This document shows positions 16,443 through 24,979 of a DNA stretch of 64,000 nt, one piece after another. Below the pieces are notes generated by a model. The model did no database searches. It was given only the letters and a program-made list of their open reading frames with translations, and was not told the DNA's origin. This stretch comes from Methylobacterium sp. FF17 (GTDB lineage Bacteria > Pseudomonadota > Alphaproteobacteria > Rhizobiales > Beijerinckiaceae). A program made the position numbers and the translations under genes. The stretch lies in assembly GCF_025813715.1 (NCBI RefSeq), contig NZ_CP107532.1, positions 1,612,001-1,676,000 on the forward strand, given 5' to 3'. Position 1 is the first letter of the stretch. Every line of letters starts with the position of its first letter.

Positions 16443-17639
16443 TCAGCGCGCCCAGACGCCGAGGCGCTCGGCGCGCGCGCGGTCCTCGGCCGCGACGAGG
16501 TCGGGTGTCGCCTCCGGCGAGGCGCGGCCGCCGCCGTTGAACAGCACCACCTCCGACAGGTCCCGCCCGTCCACCGAGCAGAGCCGGGCCTCGCTGCCCG
16601 CGACGGGCTGGCAGGTGACGTTGCGCCCGGAGAGATACCGGGTGAGTTCGTCGGCCTGTCCGCCGCGCACCCACTCCACCCCGAACAAGCGCACGAGCTT
16701 GCCGCCCACCCGCAGGGTGGCGGTGTCGATGACCTCCACGGGTCCGCTGATCTCGTTGGCCCGGGCGGGCTTGGGCGGGCTCTCATCGGGGGGCGCCGGG
16801 CTCATGTCCGGCGCGCTCGGCGGGGCTGTCGCGGCGGGCGGCTGAGCCTGGGCCTGGCTTCGGGTCTCGGCCGGCGCCGGCTCCTCCTCGTTGCCGCTCC
16901 GACCGGTGAGGATCGCCAGCAGGGCGACGAGGGCCACGGCTCCGAGCCCCAGCGTCACGGCGGGGCGGGAGATGGCGTCGCGCAGGGTGTTGCGGTCGCG
17001 GGTGACCTCGCGCAGGCGGGACACGGTGTCGGCGATCCGGCCCCGGGCGTAGCCGGTGGCGCCGCGCGCGCCTTCGCGCAGGCGGCCGGGGACGCCCCGG
17101 GACGGTCCCGCCCCGTCCCCCGGAGCCGGCTCGGTGGCGGCCGGGCGCGGGCGCAGGGCGGCCGCGCGCTCGGAGATCGTGGCGGCGAAGGCGCGTCCGC
17201 GCTCGGTCGTGCGTGACACCAGGGAGCGGGCCAGGACCGACTGCGCCCCGACGAAGCGGGCGGTGGCGGCCCGGAAATCCTCGGTCGGTTCGGGCGGTGG
17301 CTCGGGCACCGGCTCCGGCTCGGGAGGCGGCGGCAGGAACAGGGCGGGGTGCCGCGCGCGCAGTTCGGCGAACAGGGCCGCGAGGTCCATCGGCACCGGT
17401 CCGCCCTCGGCTCCGGTCACGAAGCGCAGAGATCCCGCCCGGTCGACCACGCGGTAACCTGGTTCCCCCGGGGTGGGGACGAGTGCCGCCTCCGCCAACA
17501 GGGCGAGCGTCCGTTGAGCGACGGGGTAGACGCCCTGGCGCCCGACTTCCTCGGCGACGCGCGCGCGGAGGGCTTCCTGGTCCGGTGTCGGCGCGGCCCG
17601 TCGCGCCTCGGCGGGCGGGGGTGGATTCCGTTCATCCAA
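16443..17639 (-). CDS. Membrane protein with degenerate thermonuclease (SNase-like) domain
   Basis: About 398 residues. The N-terminal half has VAEEVGRQGVYPVAQRTLALL and a proline-rich spacer, then one membrane helix (TLGLGAVALVALLAILTG) and a C-terminal periplasmic domain. ISGPVEVIDTATLRVGGKLVRL, LFGVEWVRG, and ending AAEDRARAERLGVWAR follow the staphylococcal nuclease pattern. Calcium-binding and catalytic positions of active nucleases (D-G-D-T, I-D-A-P-E) are replaced, so hydrolysis is doubtful. Start is uncertain: TTG 17639 has GGAG upstream, while an in-frame GTG at 17705 overlaps the preceding gene. The 15-bp repeat array begins shortly after the stop. Confidence 0.75.
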   Translation of the reverse strand: MDERNPPPPAEARRAAPTPDQEALRARVAEEVGRQGVYPVAQRTLALLAEAALVPTPGEPGYRVVDRAGSLRFVTGAEGGPVPMDLAALFAELRARHPALFLPPPPEPEPVPEPPPEPTEDFRAATARFVGAQSVLARSLVSRTTERGRAFAATISERAAALRPRPAATEPAPGDGAGPSRGVPGRLREGARGATGYARGRIADTVSRLREVTRDRNTLRDAISRPAVTLGLGAVALVALLAILTGRSGNEEEPAPAETRSQAQAQPPAATAPPSAPDMSPAPPDESPPKPARANEISGPVEVIDTATLRVGGKLVRLFGVEWVRGGQADELTRYLSGRNVTCQPVAGSEARLCSVDGRDLSEVVLFNGGGRASPEATPDLVAAEDRARAERLGVWAR

Positions 17640-17685
17640 GACGCAGGCTACTCCGGACAGGACGCGAGGCGCGGGGGGCGGGCTT

Positions 17686-18555
17686 TCAGGCGCCGCGTCG
17701 GCCACCCGCTATAGCGCTCAGCGGCCCGGCGCCATAGCGGCGCAGGACGCGGCTCGATTCGGAGACGATGAGCGGACGGGGACCGGCGAAGCTGATGGTG
17801 AGGCTGAGTTCGGAGACACCCTGCGAGCGGGCGCCATGGGCCGGGTTGTCGGCCCGGAAATCGAACGTCGTGCGGACGATGCAGGTGGCGGTGGCCGCGT
17901 TGCAGGCGGTGCGGGTGGCGCCGCCCTGGGCCTCGTAGCGCCGCTCCGGCCAGCGCCGGACGAAGCGGCGCTTCTCGGCGACGAGGGCGGCCAGCGAGAG
18001 CGTGCGTCCGTGGAACTGGACCCGCTCGGCGTAGAAGCGGGGCGTCGCCGCCACCATGGCCTCGCCCGAACCCGAGACGCTGTCGAGGTACTGGTCCGTC
18101 AGGCGCTCGGAGGCGATCGCCCATTCTTGAAAGCGTGCCTCGCTCGGAGCGGCGGACGGCGGGGCCAGCATCGCGGGCGTCCGCGCGATGCGCGGGCGGA
18201 CCCGCAGGCGCTCGGAGGCGGCCTCCTCGCGCGGGGCGGCGCGACGGGTCTCGCGGACCGGCTCGGCCGTGCGCCGGCGGTGCGCGGCCGGCGAGGGGCG
18301 CTCGGGCGTGGCCGGCGGCGTCTCCGCGAGCGACTTCGGGGGAGCCGGATTGCCAGCGGCCGGAGCCTCGGCGGCCGGTGCTTCCACGGTGGGCCGTGCG
18401 GATGCCGGCGACTCGGCCTGGCCCGGCTGGCGGGCCGGAGGATCGACCCAGCCCGGGCGGGTCTGAGCCTGCGCCGCACCCGCCATCAGCGCCGCTGCGA
18501 CCAGGGCGGTCGAGCACAGGAGGCGGACACCGTCGAAGGTCGAGCCGTGGCGCAT
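17686..18555 (-). CDS. Exported hypothetical protein with basic Pro/Ala-rich linker
   Basis: A 289-residue protein of unknown function. A signal peptide (LLCSTALVAAALMAGAAQAQ) leads into a long Pro/Ala/Arg disordered segment to about residue 125 and then a folded domain of about 150 residues: ERLTDQYLDSVSGSGEAM, ATPRFYAERVQFHGRTLSLA, AACNAATATCIVRTTFDF. The order helix, then AATPRFYAERVxFHG, then strands resembles NTF2-like folds; this is only a suggestion. One cysteine pair could form a disulfide. It precedes the nuclease-like membrane gene and probably shares its transcript. Confidence 0.78.
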   Translation of the reverse strand: MRHGSTFDGVRLLCSTALVAAALMAGAAQAQTRPGWVDPPARQPGQAESPASARPTVEAPAAEAPAAGNPAPPKSLAETPPATPERPSPAAHRRRTAEPVRETRRAAPREEAASERLRVRPRIARTPAMLAPPSAAPSEARFQEWAIASERLTDQYLDSVSGSGEAMVAATPRFYAERVQFHGRTLSLAALVAEKRRFVRRWPERRYEAQGGATRTACNAATATCIVRTTFDFRADNPAHGARSQGVSELSLTISFAGPRPLIVSESSRVLRRYGAGPLSAIAGGRRGA

Positions 18556-19105
18556 GGCACATCACCGGGGTCGCGGCCGTGGTTGCGGAGAAGGCGGGAT
18601 GTCGGACCGAACGACCGAGGGAAACGTCGCCTGGGCCCGCTAAGTTTCCCTGAATCCGTGCCGAAGGCGCGCGGATGTGGATGGCAGCGGGAATAGCGGG
18701 CGGTGTGGCCCGTATGGCCTCGCCCACGCGGCCGCACGCGTCTCGGCATACGCGGCCCGGCTCTCGTCCGAGGCGAAGCCCGGCCCTTGTCTCGCGCGAA
18801 GCCCGGCCCTTGTCTCACGCGAAGCCCGGCCCTTGTCTCACGCGAAGCCCGGCCCTTGTCTCACGCGAAGCCCGGCCCTTGTCTCACGCGAAGCCCGGCC
18901 CTTGTCTCACGCGAAGCCCTTGTCATTGCCAAGCCTGAGCCCACCTTGTGCTTCGGGTCCGGGCCCCTCTGGCGGTCGAGGCGTTGACCGTGATGTCGGA
19001 CCCTTCCTTGCCTTTGCGCTGACGCGGCGCGAACGCACCGGAGGGCTACGACCCCATGGTTTCCCCTTGCATCCCGCTCCGCCCGGCTCCGTCCGGGGCA
19101 CCACG
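18556..19105. other. 550-base intergenic region dominated by a tandem repeat
   Basis: This spacer lies between the leftward exported protein and the rightward lipid kinase. Six to seven copies of a 23-bp repeat occupy its centre. All three forward frames are open through the repeat because 23 is not a multiple of three, which gives spurious ORFs. No convincing gene is present. Promoters for both flanking genes must lie at the edges. Confidence 0.7.
18773..18926. repeat. 23-bp minisatellite, six full copies plus a partial one
   Basis: GCGAAGCCCGGCCCTTGTCTCAC units start at 18773, 18796, 18819, 18842, 18865 and 18888. The first unit ends TCTCGC rather than TCTCAC. A seventh unit is cut short (GCGAAGCCC then TTGTC) at 18911. 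Copies are contiguous without spacers, so this is not a CRISPR array. Confidence 0.93.
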
Positions 19106-20041
19106 ATGAGCGCCTCGTCCCAGCAGGGGCCGCGCAAGGCGCTGCTCCTCGTCAACCCGAACGCCCGGAACGGGAGCTTCTCCCTGGATGAGGTCCGCGA
19201 CGTCTTGCGCCAGGGCGGCATCGAGCCCTTCGAGCCGAAGGGCGAGGCCGACTGCACCGCCGTGATCAAGCGCCACGCCGAGGGATGCGACCTCGTCATC
19301 CTGGGTGGGGGCGACGGCACCCTGAACGCGGCGGCGCCCGCCCTCGTCGAGACGGGCCTGCCCCTCGGCATCCTGCCGCTCGGCACCGCCAACGACCTCG
19401 CCCGCTCGCTGGGCCTGCCCGTGGACCCGGTCGAGGCCGCCCGCCTCATCACCACCGAGGAGGCGCGGCCCGCCGACCTCGGCTGCGTCAACGGACACTT
19501 CTACTTCAACGTCGCCAGCATCGGCTTCTCGGCGGATCTGGCCGGCGACCTCACCGCCGAATCGAAGAAGACCTGGGGCACCCTCGGCTACGGCATCGCG
19601 GCGATCCGGGTGCTGCGGCGGATGCGGCCCTTCACCGTCTATATCGAGCATGACGGGCAGACCGAGACGGTGCGCACCATCCAGGTCTCGGTGGGCAACG
19701 GACGGCACTACGGCGGCGGCATGACGGTGGAGGAGACCGCCACGGTCGATGACGGCAAGCTCGATTTCTACAGCCTGGAGGTTGCCCACTGGTGGCGCCT
19801 GCTGATGCTGCTGCCGGCCCTGCGCCGGGGCACCCAGGGCAAGGCGGCGGATGTGCGGGCCTTCAGCACCACCGAGATCGTTGTGAAGACGAAGAAGCCG
19901 CGCCCGGTGAACACCGATGGGGAACTCTCCACCTACACCCCGGCGCACTTCAAGGTGCTGCCCAAGGCGGTGCGGATCTTCAGCCCCGCCCCCGGCGATC
20001 GACCCGGCGTCGCGGCCGGCGTTCAGGCGCCGGCAGCCTGA
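19106..20041 (+). CDS. YegS/diacylglycerol kinase-family lipid kinase
   Basis: A 311-residue DAGK-catalytic-domain protein. The nucleotide-binding signature LGGGDGTLNAAAPAL lies near residues 63-77, with KALLLVNPNARNGS at the start, LPLGTANDLARSLGLP near 93-108, and the C-terminal lobe with FNVASIGFSADLAGDL, GNGRHYGGGM and VNTDGELS. Such enzymes phosphorylate diacylglycerol, phosphatidylglycerol or sphingoid bases. The ATG at 19106 gives the family length; sequence further upstream runs into the 23-bp repeats. terC follows 110 bases downstream in the same direction. Confidence 0.9.
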   Translation: MSASSQQGPRKALLLVNPNARNGSFSLDEVRDVLRQGGIEPFEPKGEADCTAVIKRHAEGCDLVILGGGDGTLNAAAPALVETGLPLGILPLGTANDLARSLGLPVDPVEAARLITTEEARPADLGCVNGHFYFNVASIGFSADLAGDLTAESKKTWGTLGYGIAAIRVLRRMRPFTVYIEHDGQTETVRTIQVSVGNGRHYGGGMTVEETATVDDGKLDFYSLEVAHWWRLLMLLPALRRGTQGKAADVRAFSTTEIVVKTKKPRPVNTDGELSTYTPAHFKVLPKAVRIFSPAPGDRPGVAAGVQAPAA

Positions 20042-20151
20042 GCACCCAGCGCCGCCCCCCTCGGGGCGGCACCTCCTCCTGATCCCTCCCGGACCTGTGC
20101 ACGCCGCCGAACGCGCGGGGCGCGGGTCCCGATTTCTCGAACGAGGCCCAC

Positions 20152-20907
20152 GTGGACAGCCTGATTCAACTCGCTAGCGACCCGACAGCCTGGGTGGCCC
20201 TCGCCACCCTGGTGGTGATGGAGGTCGTGCTCGGCATCGACAACCTCATCTTCATCTCGATCCTCACCAACAAGCTGCCGCCCGAGCACCAGCAGAAGGC
20301 CCGCCGCATCGGCATCGGCCTCGCCCTCGTCCTGCGCCTCGGGCTGCTCGCCACCATCGCGTACATCGTCGCCCTGACGCAGCCGGTCTTCGAGGTCTTC
20401 GGCAAGGGCTTCTCCTGGCGCGACCTCATCCTCATCGCCGGTGGCCTCTTCCTGCTGTGGAAGGCCACCAAGGAGATCCACCACAGCGTCGACCCCGACC
20501 CGCAGGACACGGTTCCGGGGAGCGGCAAGGTCAGCCTCGGCTTCGCCGCGGCGATCGGTCAGATCCTCGTCCTCGACCTCGTGTTCTCCATCGACAGCAT
20601 CATCACCGCGGTGGGCATGACGGAACACGTGCCGATCATGGTCATCGCCGTGATCGCGGCGGTCTCCGTGATGCTGCTGGCCGCCGACCCGCTCTCGCGC
20701 TTCATCGCCGCCAACCCGACCGTGGTGATGCTGGCGCTCGGCTTTCTCATCATGATCGGCATGACGCTGATCGCGGAGGGCTTCGGGGCGCATGTGCCGA
20801 AGGGCTACATCTACACCGCCATGGCCTTCTCGGCGGGCGTCGAGGGGCTGAACATGGTGGCTCGTCGGCGCAAGCGAGCCCAGTCTGGGACGATGACCAA
20901 ACCGTGA
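20152..20907 (+). CDS. TerC-family integral membrane protein
   Basis: A 251-residue membrane protein of about seven helices. The family signatures are [20 protein letters not shown] in helix 1 and [17 protein letters not shown] in the fourth, with acidic residues in the membrane that coordinate metal. TerC-type proteins export manganese or help metallate exported proteins. The start is GTG at 20152 with GAGG nine bases upstream. I saw no yybP-ykoY riboswitch in the 110-base leader, although many terC genes have one. Two hairpins follow the stop codon. Confidence 0.92.
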   Translation: MDSLIQLASDPTAWVALATLVVMEVVLGIDNLIFISILTNKLPPEHQQKARRIGIGLALVLRLGLLATIAYIVALTQPVFEVFGKGFSWRDLILIAGGLFLLWKATKEIHHSVDPDPQDTVPGSGKVSLGFAAAIGQILVLDLVFSIDSIITAVGMTEHVPIMVIAVIAAVSVMLLAADPLSRFIAANPTVVMLALGFLIMIGMTLIAEGFGAHVPKGYIYTAMAFSAGVEGLNMVARRRKRAQSGTMTKP

Positions 20908-20966
20908 AACGACGTGGTTAATGTTTCACGGGAAAACCGGGGTGCGGCTGGGAGACCGGCCGCACC
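20904..20966 (+). terminator. Two consecutive hairpins after terC
   Basis: GTGAAAC (20904-20910) pairs with GTTTCAC (20923-20929), and GGTGCGGC (20941-20948) pairs perfectly with GCCGCACC (20959-20966). The second is followed by TTGAGCTTTC, only weakly T-rich. The stems overlap or follow the terC stop codon and could stop transcription or protect the mRNA end. Confidence 0.5.
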
Positions 20967-21183
20967 TTGAGCTTTCGCAGGTTACGGGGACGGCATGTCG
21001 GTTCGAGCTGCTCCCAACGCCGAGTTCGGCAACCGGCGCGACAACCCAAACCCCCTCGTTCGGCGAGCGGGAACAGCCAGCGCTTCATCGGACGCGCGGA
21101 AACCCCGAGCCACAGAGTGGGATGGTGCGCTCCTGCCTTGAGGACGGGGGCGCCCCCGTCCACCGGTTGACGGAAACCGGAAC

Positions 21184-22047
21184 CTACAGGATCGGCTCGC
21201 GGGCCGCGGCCTCCTCGCGTGCGCAGACGGCGCGGTCGGGCTGCGCACCGCCGGCGGAGATCAGCTTGCCGAGTTCGGTGCGGGCCTTCTCCAGATCGCT
21301 TCGAAATCCCGGATCGCCCTGGAGGGTGGCGTAGACCGCGCTCGCCGTGGTGCGCCCGGCCTCGATGTCGCTCAGCCAGTGGAGGCCGCAGACGACGCGG
21401 CTCTCGCCATAGGAGCGGGCTCGGACGAAGAACTGCGTCGCCTTCTCGGGCATCAGCGTGGCCATGATCGAAGCGTAGGTCCAGGCCTGGGTCGCGTGGC
21501 TGGAGGGGAAGCTGAAGGCGTTGCTGAGTTCCGAGGTGCGGATCACGCAGATCTCCGCCTCGTTGCCCACGAAGGGACGCAGGCGGCGGTAATGCAGCTT
21601 CGGCGCGCGGGTCGCCCGGGCGATGTCGAGGCGCGTGCGCTCCAGCAGCGTCATCAGCGCCGGCGCCCGGGACTGGTCGATGCGCTGACCGATCACGCAG
21701 GCGAAATCATCGAGGATCGCCGAGGCCCCGTCCGCCACGTCCGTGGTGGCCAGCGCCCAGCGGGGGCTGCCCTTGAGCGATCGGGTGGCGTTGAAGGCGG
21801 CCTTGTCGGCAGCCTCGGAGGCCGAGTGCCCACGCGGCGGGGCTGCGAGGATCGCCACGGTATCGGGGGCCTGCGCGTCGGTGAGGTAGGGCGCGCGCGC
21901 GGGCTTGTCCGGCGTCAGGGGCGCCGTGCCCACGGAGGGGGCGGAGGCCGGTTTCTGCGGCGCGTCCTGGGCCTGTGCCGCCGAGGGCAAGGCCAGCAGA
22001 GGCGCGGCGGCGGCGAGGAGGGTCAGGACGAAGGGCAGGCGGGCCAT
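21184..22047 (-). CDS. Class A non-specific acid phosphatase (PAP2-type), periplasmic
   Basis: A 287-residue exported phosphatase. A signal peptide (LPFVLTLLAAAAPLLALPSA) is followed by the three-part vanadate-haloperoxidase/PAP2 signature: KLHYRRLRP (K-x6-RP), FPSSHATQAW (PSxH), and ESRVVCGLHWLSDI (SR-x5-H-x3-D). It should remove phosphate from organic phosphomonoesters in the periplasm. PSSH replaces the PSGH of classical PhoN/PhoC enzymes. The ATG at 22047 puts the signal peptide at the N-terminus. It is convergent with terC and is not linked to a visible phosphate-starvation element. Confidence 0.9.
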   Translation of the reverse strand: MARLPFVLTLLAAAAPLLALPSAAQAQDAPQKPASAPSVGTAPLTPDKPARAPYLTDAQAPDTVAILAAPPRGHSASEAADKAAFNATRSLKGSPRWALATTDVADGASAILDDFACVIGQRIDQSRAPALMTLLERTRLDIARATRAPKLHYRRLRPFVGNEAEICVIRTSELSNAFSFPSSHATQAWTYASIMATLMPEKATQFFVRARSYGESRVVCGLHWLSDIEAGRTTASAVYATLQGDPGFRSDLEKARTELGKLISAGGAQPDRAVCAREEAAAREPIL

Positions 22048-22205
22048 CGGCGTCTCGGGATCAGAAGTGACAAAGAGCAAGTGTCTCGGGAGATTAGGGT
22101 TCCCATGCAACAGGCATATGGCATTCCTAACCTGAACGCCGCCCGTTCCGACCTCGCACTTGCCTGAACCATCCCCTCGATCCGGTGCCGACCCGGCGCC
22201 TCGTG

Positions 22206-22997
22206 TCAGAGCTTCTCGGCCTCGTGCCCCGCGAGACGGCGCGCCGCGTTCGTGAGTCCGACCTGATCGCGGCCGCCGCTGAGCGCGTAGGCCGTGCGGG
22301 CGGCGGTCCAGTAGGCGGTCTCCCCGTCGCCGGGGCTCGCGATCACGCTCGGCGCCACGTTGGCGTCGGGCCCGCGCGTGGCGAAGAGCGAGACCTCGCC
22401 GAGCGTGCCGGCATCGATCATCACCTCGACACCCGTTCCGGTGCGGGCGGGCACGATCTGCACGTCACGCACGGTCCACTCCGCCGGCAGGTCTGGCAGG
22501 GCGATGCCGGTGGCCGCCCGGATTCCGTCGCGATCGTAGGAGCCCGCCAGGGCACGCTGCGAGGCGATCCGGAAGCGCACCTGCGCCGCCTCGCGGGCGT
22601 GGCGGGCATCGGCCACCAGGGCGGGGTCGACGGGCGAGGCGAAGGTGTCGGGCACGCCGAAGAAGGGACCGTCCGAATGTGCGAGCCATCCCGTCCCGAC
22701 CAGCAGGGCGATGACGGCGGCGCGGCGCAGGCGGTCGCCGAACCGGCGCCAGGCCAGGGTGCGGTCGAGACGCCGGGCGGCGGCCCGGTTGCGCTCGGGG
22801 CCGGCGCCCGGCAGGGCGGCGAAGGCCTGACACAGGGCGTCGCGATCGTGCAGATCGGCCATGATCAGCGCGGCGGTCTCGGGATTGCGCGCGAGGTAGG
22901 CTTCGACATCGAGGCGGCGCAGCCCGTCGAGCTGCCCGTCCACGTAGGCGGTGAGGTCGTTCTCGGTGATCGGGTCGATCATCGCGGTCGGTTCCAT
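22206..22997 (-). CDS. Membrane anti-sigma factor
   Basis: A 263-residue putative anti-sigma factor. The cytoplasmic N-terminal domain (ITENDLTAYVDGQLDGLRRL, about residues 10-29, then YLARNPETAALIMADL) is typical of alphaproteobacterial anti-ECF factors. One membrane helix (AAVIALLVGTGWLAHS) follows near residue 95, and a periplasmic domain of about 150 residues completes it. No HxxxCxxC zinc motif is present. It lies 109 bases after the ECF sigma gene, in the same orientation, and should hold that sigma factor inactive until an envelope or redox signal arrives. ATG 22997 precedes an alternative ATG (MIDP) five codons in. Confidence 0.85.
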   Translation of the reverse strand: MEPTAMIDPITENDLTAYVDGQLDGLRRLDVEAYLARNPETAALIMADLHDRDALCQAFAALPGAGPERNRAAARRLDRTLAWRRFGDRLRRAAVIALLVGTGWLAHSDGPFFGVPDTFASPVDPALVADARHAREAAQVRFRIASQRALAGSYDRDGIRAATGIALPDLPAEWTVRDVQIVPARTGTGVEVMIDAGTLGEVSLFATRGPDANVAPSVIASPGDGETAYWTAARTAYALSGGRDQVGLTNAARRLAGHEAEKL

Positions 22998-23106
22998 GGC
23001 GTCGGCTCCGGTCGAATACAGGGTGCGCGTCCCCGGACAAGGAGTCCCGGCCACGCTTCGGGAGAGACCGGCCCCTCGGCGCCGATCCTCCCCGGGGTCA
23101 TGAAAA

Positions 23107-23745
23107 TCAGGTGTCGCCGACGGCCCGGCCGGGCCGTGACGGAAACGCGCTTTCGGCGTCGTCCTGCGCCACGAGACGCAGGCGGGGACGCTCGGTGGCG
23201 AGGCGCTGGCGGCGCTCGGCGACGCTGCCGCCCGGTCGCTCGGGGGTGCGCTCGCCCTCCTCGAAGGCCCGCAACGCGGCGCGGCCCCGGCCGAGGCGCG
23301 ACATCAGCGTGCCGATGGGAATGCCGAGCACGGCCGCCGCATCCGCGTAGGCCATGCCCTCGAGAGTCACGAGGTGAAGGGCGGCGCGCTGCTCCTCCGG
23401 CAGGGTAAGGAAGGCGCGGCGGATCTGGCCGAGGCGGACCTGCGCCTCCTGCGAGGGCGGCGTCACCTCGTCGCTCATCTGGACCAGCGTGTCGGCGTGG
23501 CGGGCCTCGACCCGCTTGCGGCGCTGCTCGTCGATGAAGACGTTGTGCAGGACCGTCATCATCCAGGTGCGCAGGTTGGTGTTCGGCCGTGCCGCCTGCC
23601 CCGACTCGAGGGCCCGCACCAGGGCGTCGTGGACGAGGTCGTCGGCTCGGAGGGTGTCGCGGGTCAGCGCGCGGGCGTAGCGCCGCAGCGGCACGAGCAG
23701 GTCGACGATGGAGGTGGGGCCGGGCCGGCTGGGTTCTGTCGTCAT
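23107..23745 (-). CDS. ECF-type RNA polymerase sigma factor
   Basis: A 212-residue ECF sigma factor. Region 2 comprises LRRYARALTRDTLRADDLVH through NLRTWMMTVLHNVFIDEQRR; region 4 comprises RRAFLTLPEEQRAALHLVTL through YADAAAVLGIPIGTLMSRLG, with the helix-turn-helix. An extra arginine-rich C-terminal tail of about 50 residues follows. It is paired with the downstream anti-sigma gene. There is no Shine-Dalgarno before the ATG, and a candidate ECF promoter ends about ten bases upstream, so the mRNA may be leaderless and autoregulated. Confidence 0.93.
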   Translation of the reverse strand: MTTEPSRPGPTSIVDLLVPLRRYARALTRDTLRADDLVHDALVRALESGQAARPNTNLRTWMMTVLHNVFIDEQRRKRVEARHADTLVQMSDEVTPPSQEAQVRLGQIRRAFLTLPEEQRAALHLVTLEGMAYADAAAVLGIPIGTLMSRLGRGRAALRAFEEGERTPERPGGSVAERRQRLATERPRLRLVAQDDAESAFPSRPGRAVGDT

Positions 23746-23754
23746 AGGAACATC

Positions 23755-23780
23755 AACGCTTCACCCGCATGGTTTAATCC
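23755..23780 (-). promoter_or_regulatory. Candidate autoregulated ECF promoter
   Basis: Read leftward, GGATTAAACC (23780-23771) and CGTT (23758-23755) are placed as GGATTA-N16-CGTT, close to the GGAAC/GGAATA-N16-CGTT pattern used by several alphaproteobacterial ECF sigma factors. Transcription would begin at or within a few bases of the ATG at 23745. Confidence 0.5.
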
Positions 23781-23866
23781 GCCGCCGGGGCGGCGGACCC
23801 GTCCGTCGGGTCATGCCTTTGGGTCATGTCGTCGGACCCTGCCGGATCAGCGGTCGGTGGCCTCCC

Positions 23867-24979
23867 TCAACGATAGGTCGCTTCGAGGTCGAGGGTACAG
23901 GCGCGGCCGATCCCCTCATAGTTGTCCGCGAGCCAGGCCCGGGCGGCGCCGCGCCCCTTGTCGCGCAGGCGCTCGAACACCCGCCAGCGGGCGTCGAGGC
24001 GCGAGGAGGCCTGGTAGTCGTCGAGGGCGCCGGTCCCGTCGATCCGGTGGACGTATTGCGACTTGTATTCGCCCCGTCCCAGCACCCCCTCCTCGATGAG
24101 GTGATCGACGAAGTCGATGGCGCGCAATTCGCGCATGAGGTTGGCGTTGAAGGTGATTTCGTTGAGGCGGTCCTGGATCTCCTGCGGGGTGCGCGGCGTC
24201 TCGCGGCGCTCCACCGGGTTGATCTGAACGAGGACGATGTCGCGGGTCTCGGCGCCGCGATAGAGCGGGTAGAGGGGCGGGTTGCCGAGGTAGCCGCCAT
24301 CCCAGTACGGCACGCCGTCGATCTCCACCGCCTGGAACACGGTGGGCAGGCAGGCCGAGGCCATGAGGTGGTCGACGTTGAGCGCCTCGCGCTCGAACAC
24401 CGCGAGCTTGCCCGTCCACACATTGGTGGCGGAGACGAACACGCCCGCCGTGTCGGCCGCGCGCAGGCGCTCGAAATCCACCTGCGCGGCCAGGACCTTG
24501 CGCAGGGGATTGTAGTTCAGCGGGTTCGACGCGTAGGGGCTGGTCCGGAACGCCCGGCTCCAGAACTCCACCACGGGATTGTTCGCCCAGAACTCGAACA
24601 CGCCGCTCAGGGCCTTGCGTTGCGAGGGCCAGAGGTCGCCGTCGAGGCTGACCTCGCGCCAGAACCGCCCGAGGGCCCGGCGCGCGCCCTCGGGACCGTC
24701 CTCCAGCCAGCCATCCACCATCACGACGGCGTTCATGGCGCCCGCACTCGCCCCCGTGATCGCCTCGAAGCCGAGGCGCCCGTCCTCGATCAGCGCGTCG
24801 AGGACGCCCCAGGTGAAGGCGCCGTGCGCGCCGCCGCCCTGGAGGGCCAGCGCCACCGTCTTCTCCGCGCGCGGCCCCGCCATGACGCGCGTGTTGGCGG
24901 AGGGGCGCATCGGCAGGTCGTGCTCGACCGGAACGTCGATGAGGGAATCGACCGGCGGTTCCTGATCCGGATCGAGCAT
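23867..24979 (-). CDS. Patatin-like phospholipase/esterase
   Basis: A 370-residue cytoplasmic patatin-family serine hydrolase. The oxyanion loop LQGGGAHGAFTWGVLDAL (about residues 45-62), the nucleophile elbow GASAGAMNA (GxSxG) and the DGGYLGN motif carrying the catalytic Asp are all intact. A family C-terminal domain with VQINPVERRETPRTPQEI follows. Relatives act on phospholipids, and some are associated with polyhydroxybutyrate granules in rhizobia, but the substrate here is unknown. The ATG at 24979 has an AGGAG site. It is divergent from ispG. Confidence 0.9.
   Translation of the reverse strand: MLDPDQEPPVDSLIDVPVEHDLPMRPSANTRVMAGPRAEKTVALALQGGGAHGAFTWGVLDALIEDGRLGFEAITGASAGAMNAVVMVDGWLEDGPEGARRALGRFWREVSLDGDLWPSQRKALSGVFEFWANNPVVEFWSRAFRTSPYASNPLNYNPLRKVLAAQVDFERLRAADTAGVFVSATNVWTGKLAVFEREALNVDHLMASACLPTVFQAVEIDGVPYWDGGYLGNPPLYPLYRGAETRDIVLVQINPVERRETPRTPQEIQDRLNEITFNANLMRELRAIDFVDHLIEEGVLGRGEYKSQYVHRIDGTGALDDYQASSRLDARWRVFERLRDKGRGAARAWLADNYEGIGRACTLDLEATYR

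Noticed and set aside
14803..16674. A 623-codon leftward frame with a run of RRQDS repeats
   Set aside because: The repeats are the 15-bp minisatellite read in frame, and the frame only becomes protein-like in the final NfeD part, which has its own GTG and ribosome-binding site.
18773..18926. CRISPR array
   Set aside because: Units are directly contiguous with no spacers, and no cas genes are present.
18677..20041. N-terminally extended lipid kinase with repeated ARPLSHAKPGPCLTR segments
   Set aside because: The extension is the 23-bp repeat translated in all three frames; kinase homology starts at 19106.
20042..20151. yybP-ykoY manganese riboswitch before terC
   Set aside because: The leader is short, and I could not find the conserved riboswitch core or a switching terminator.
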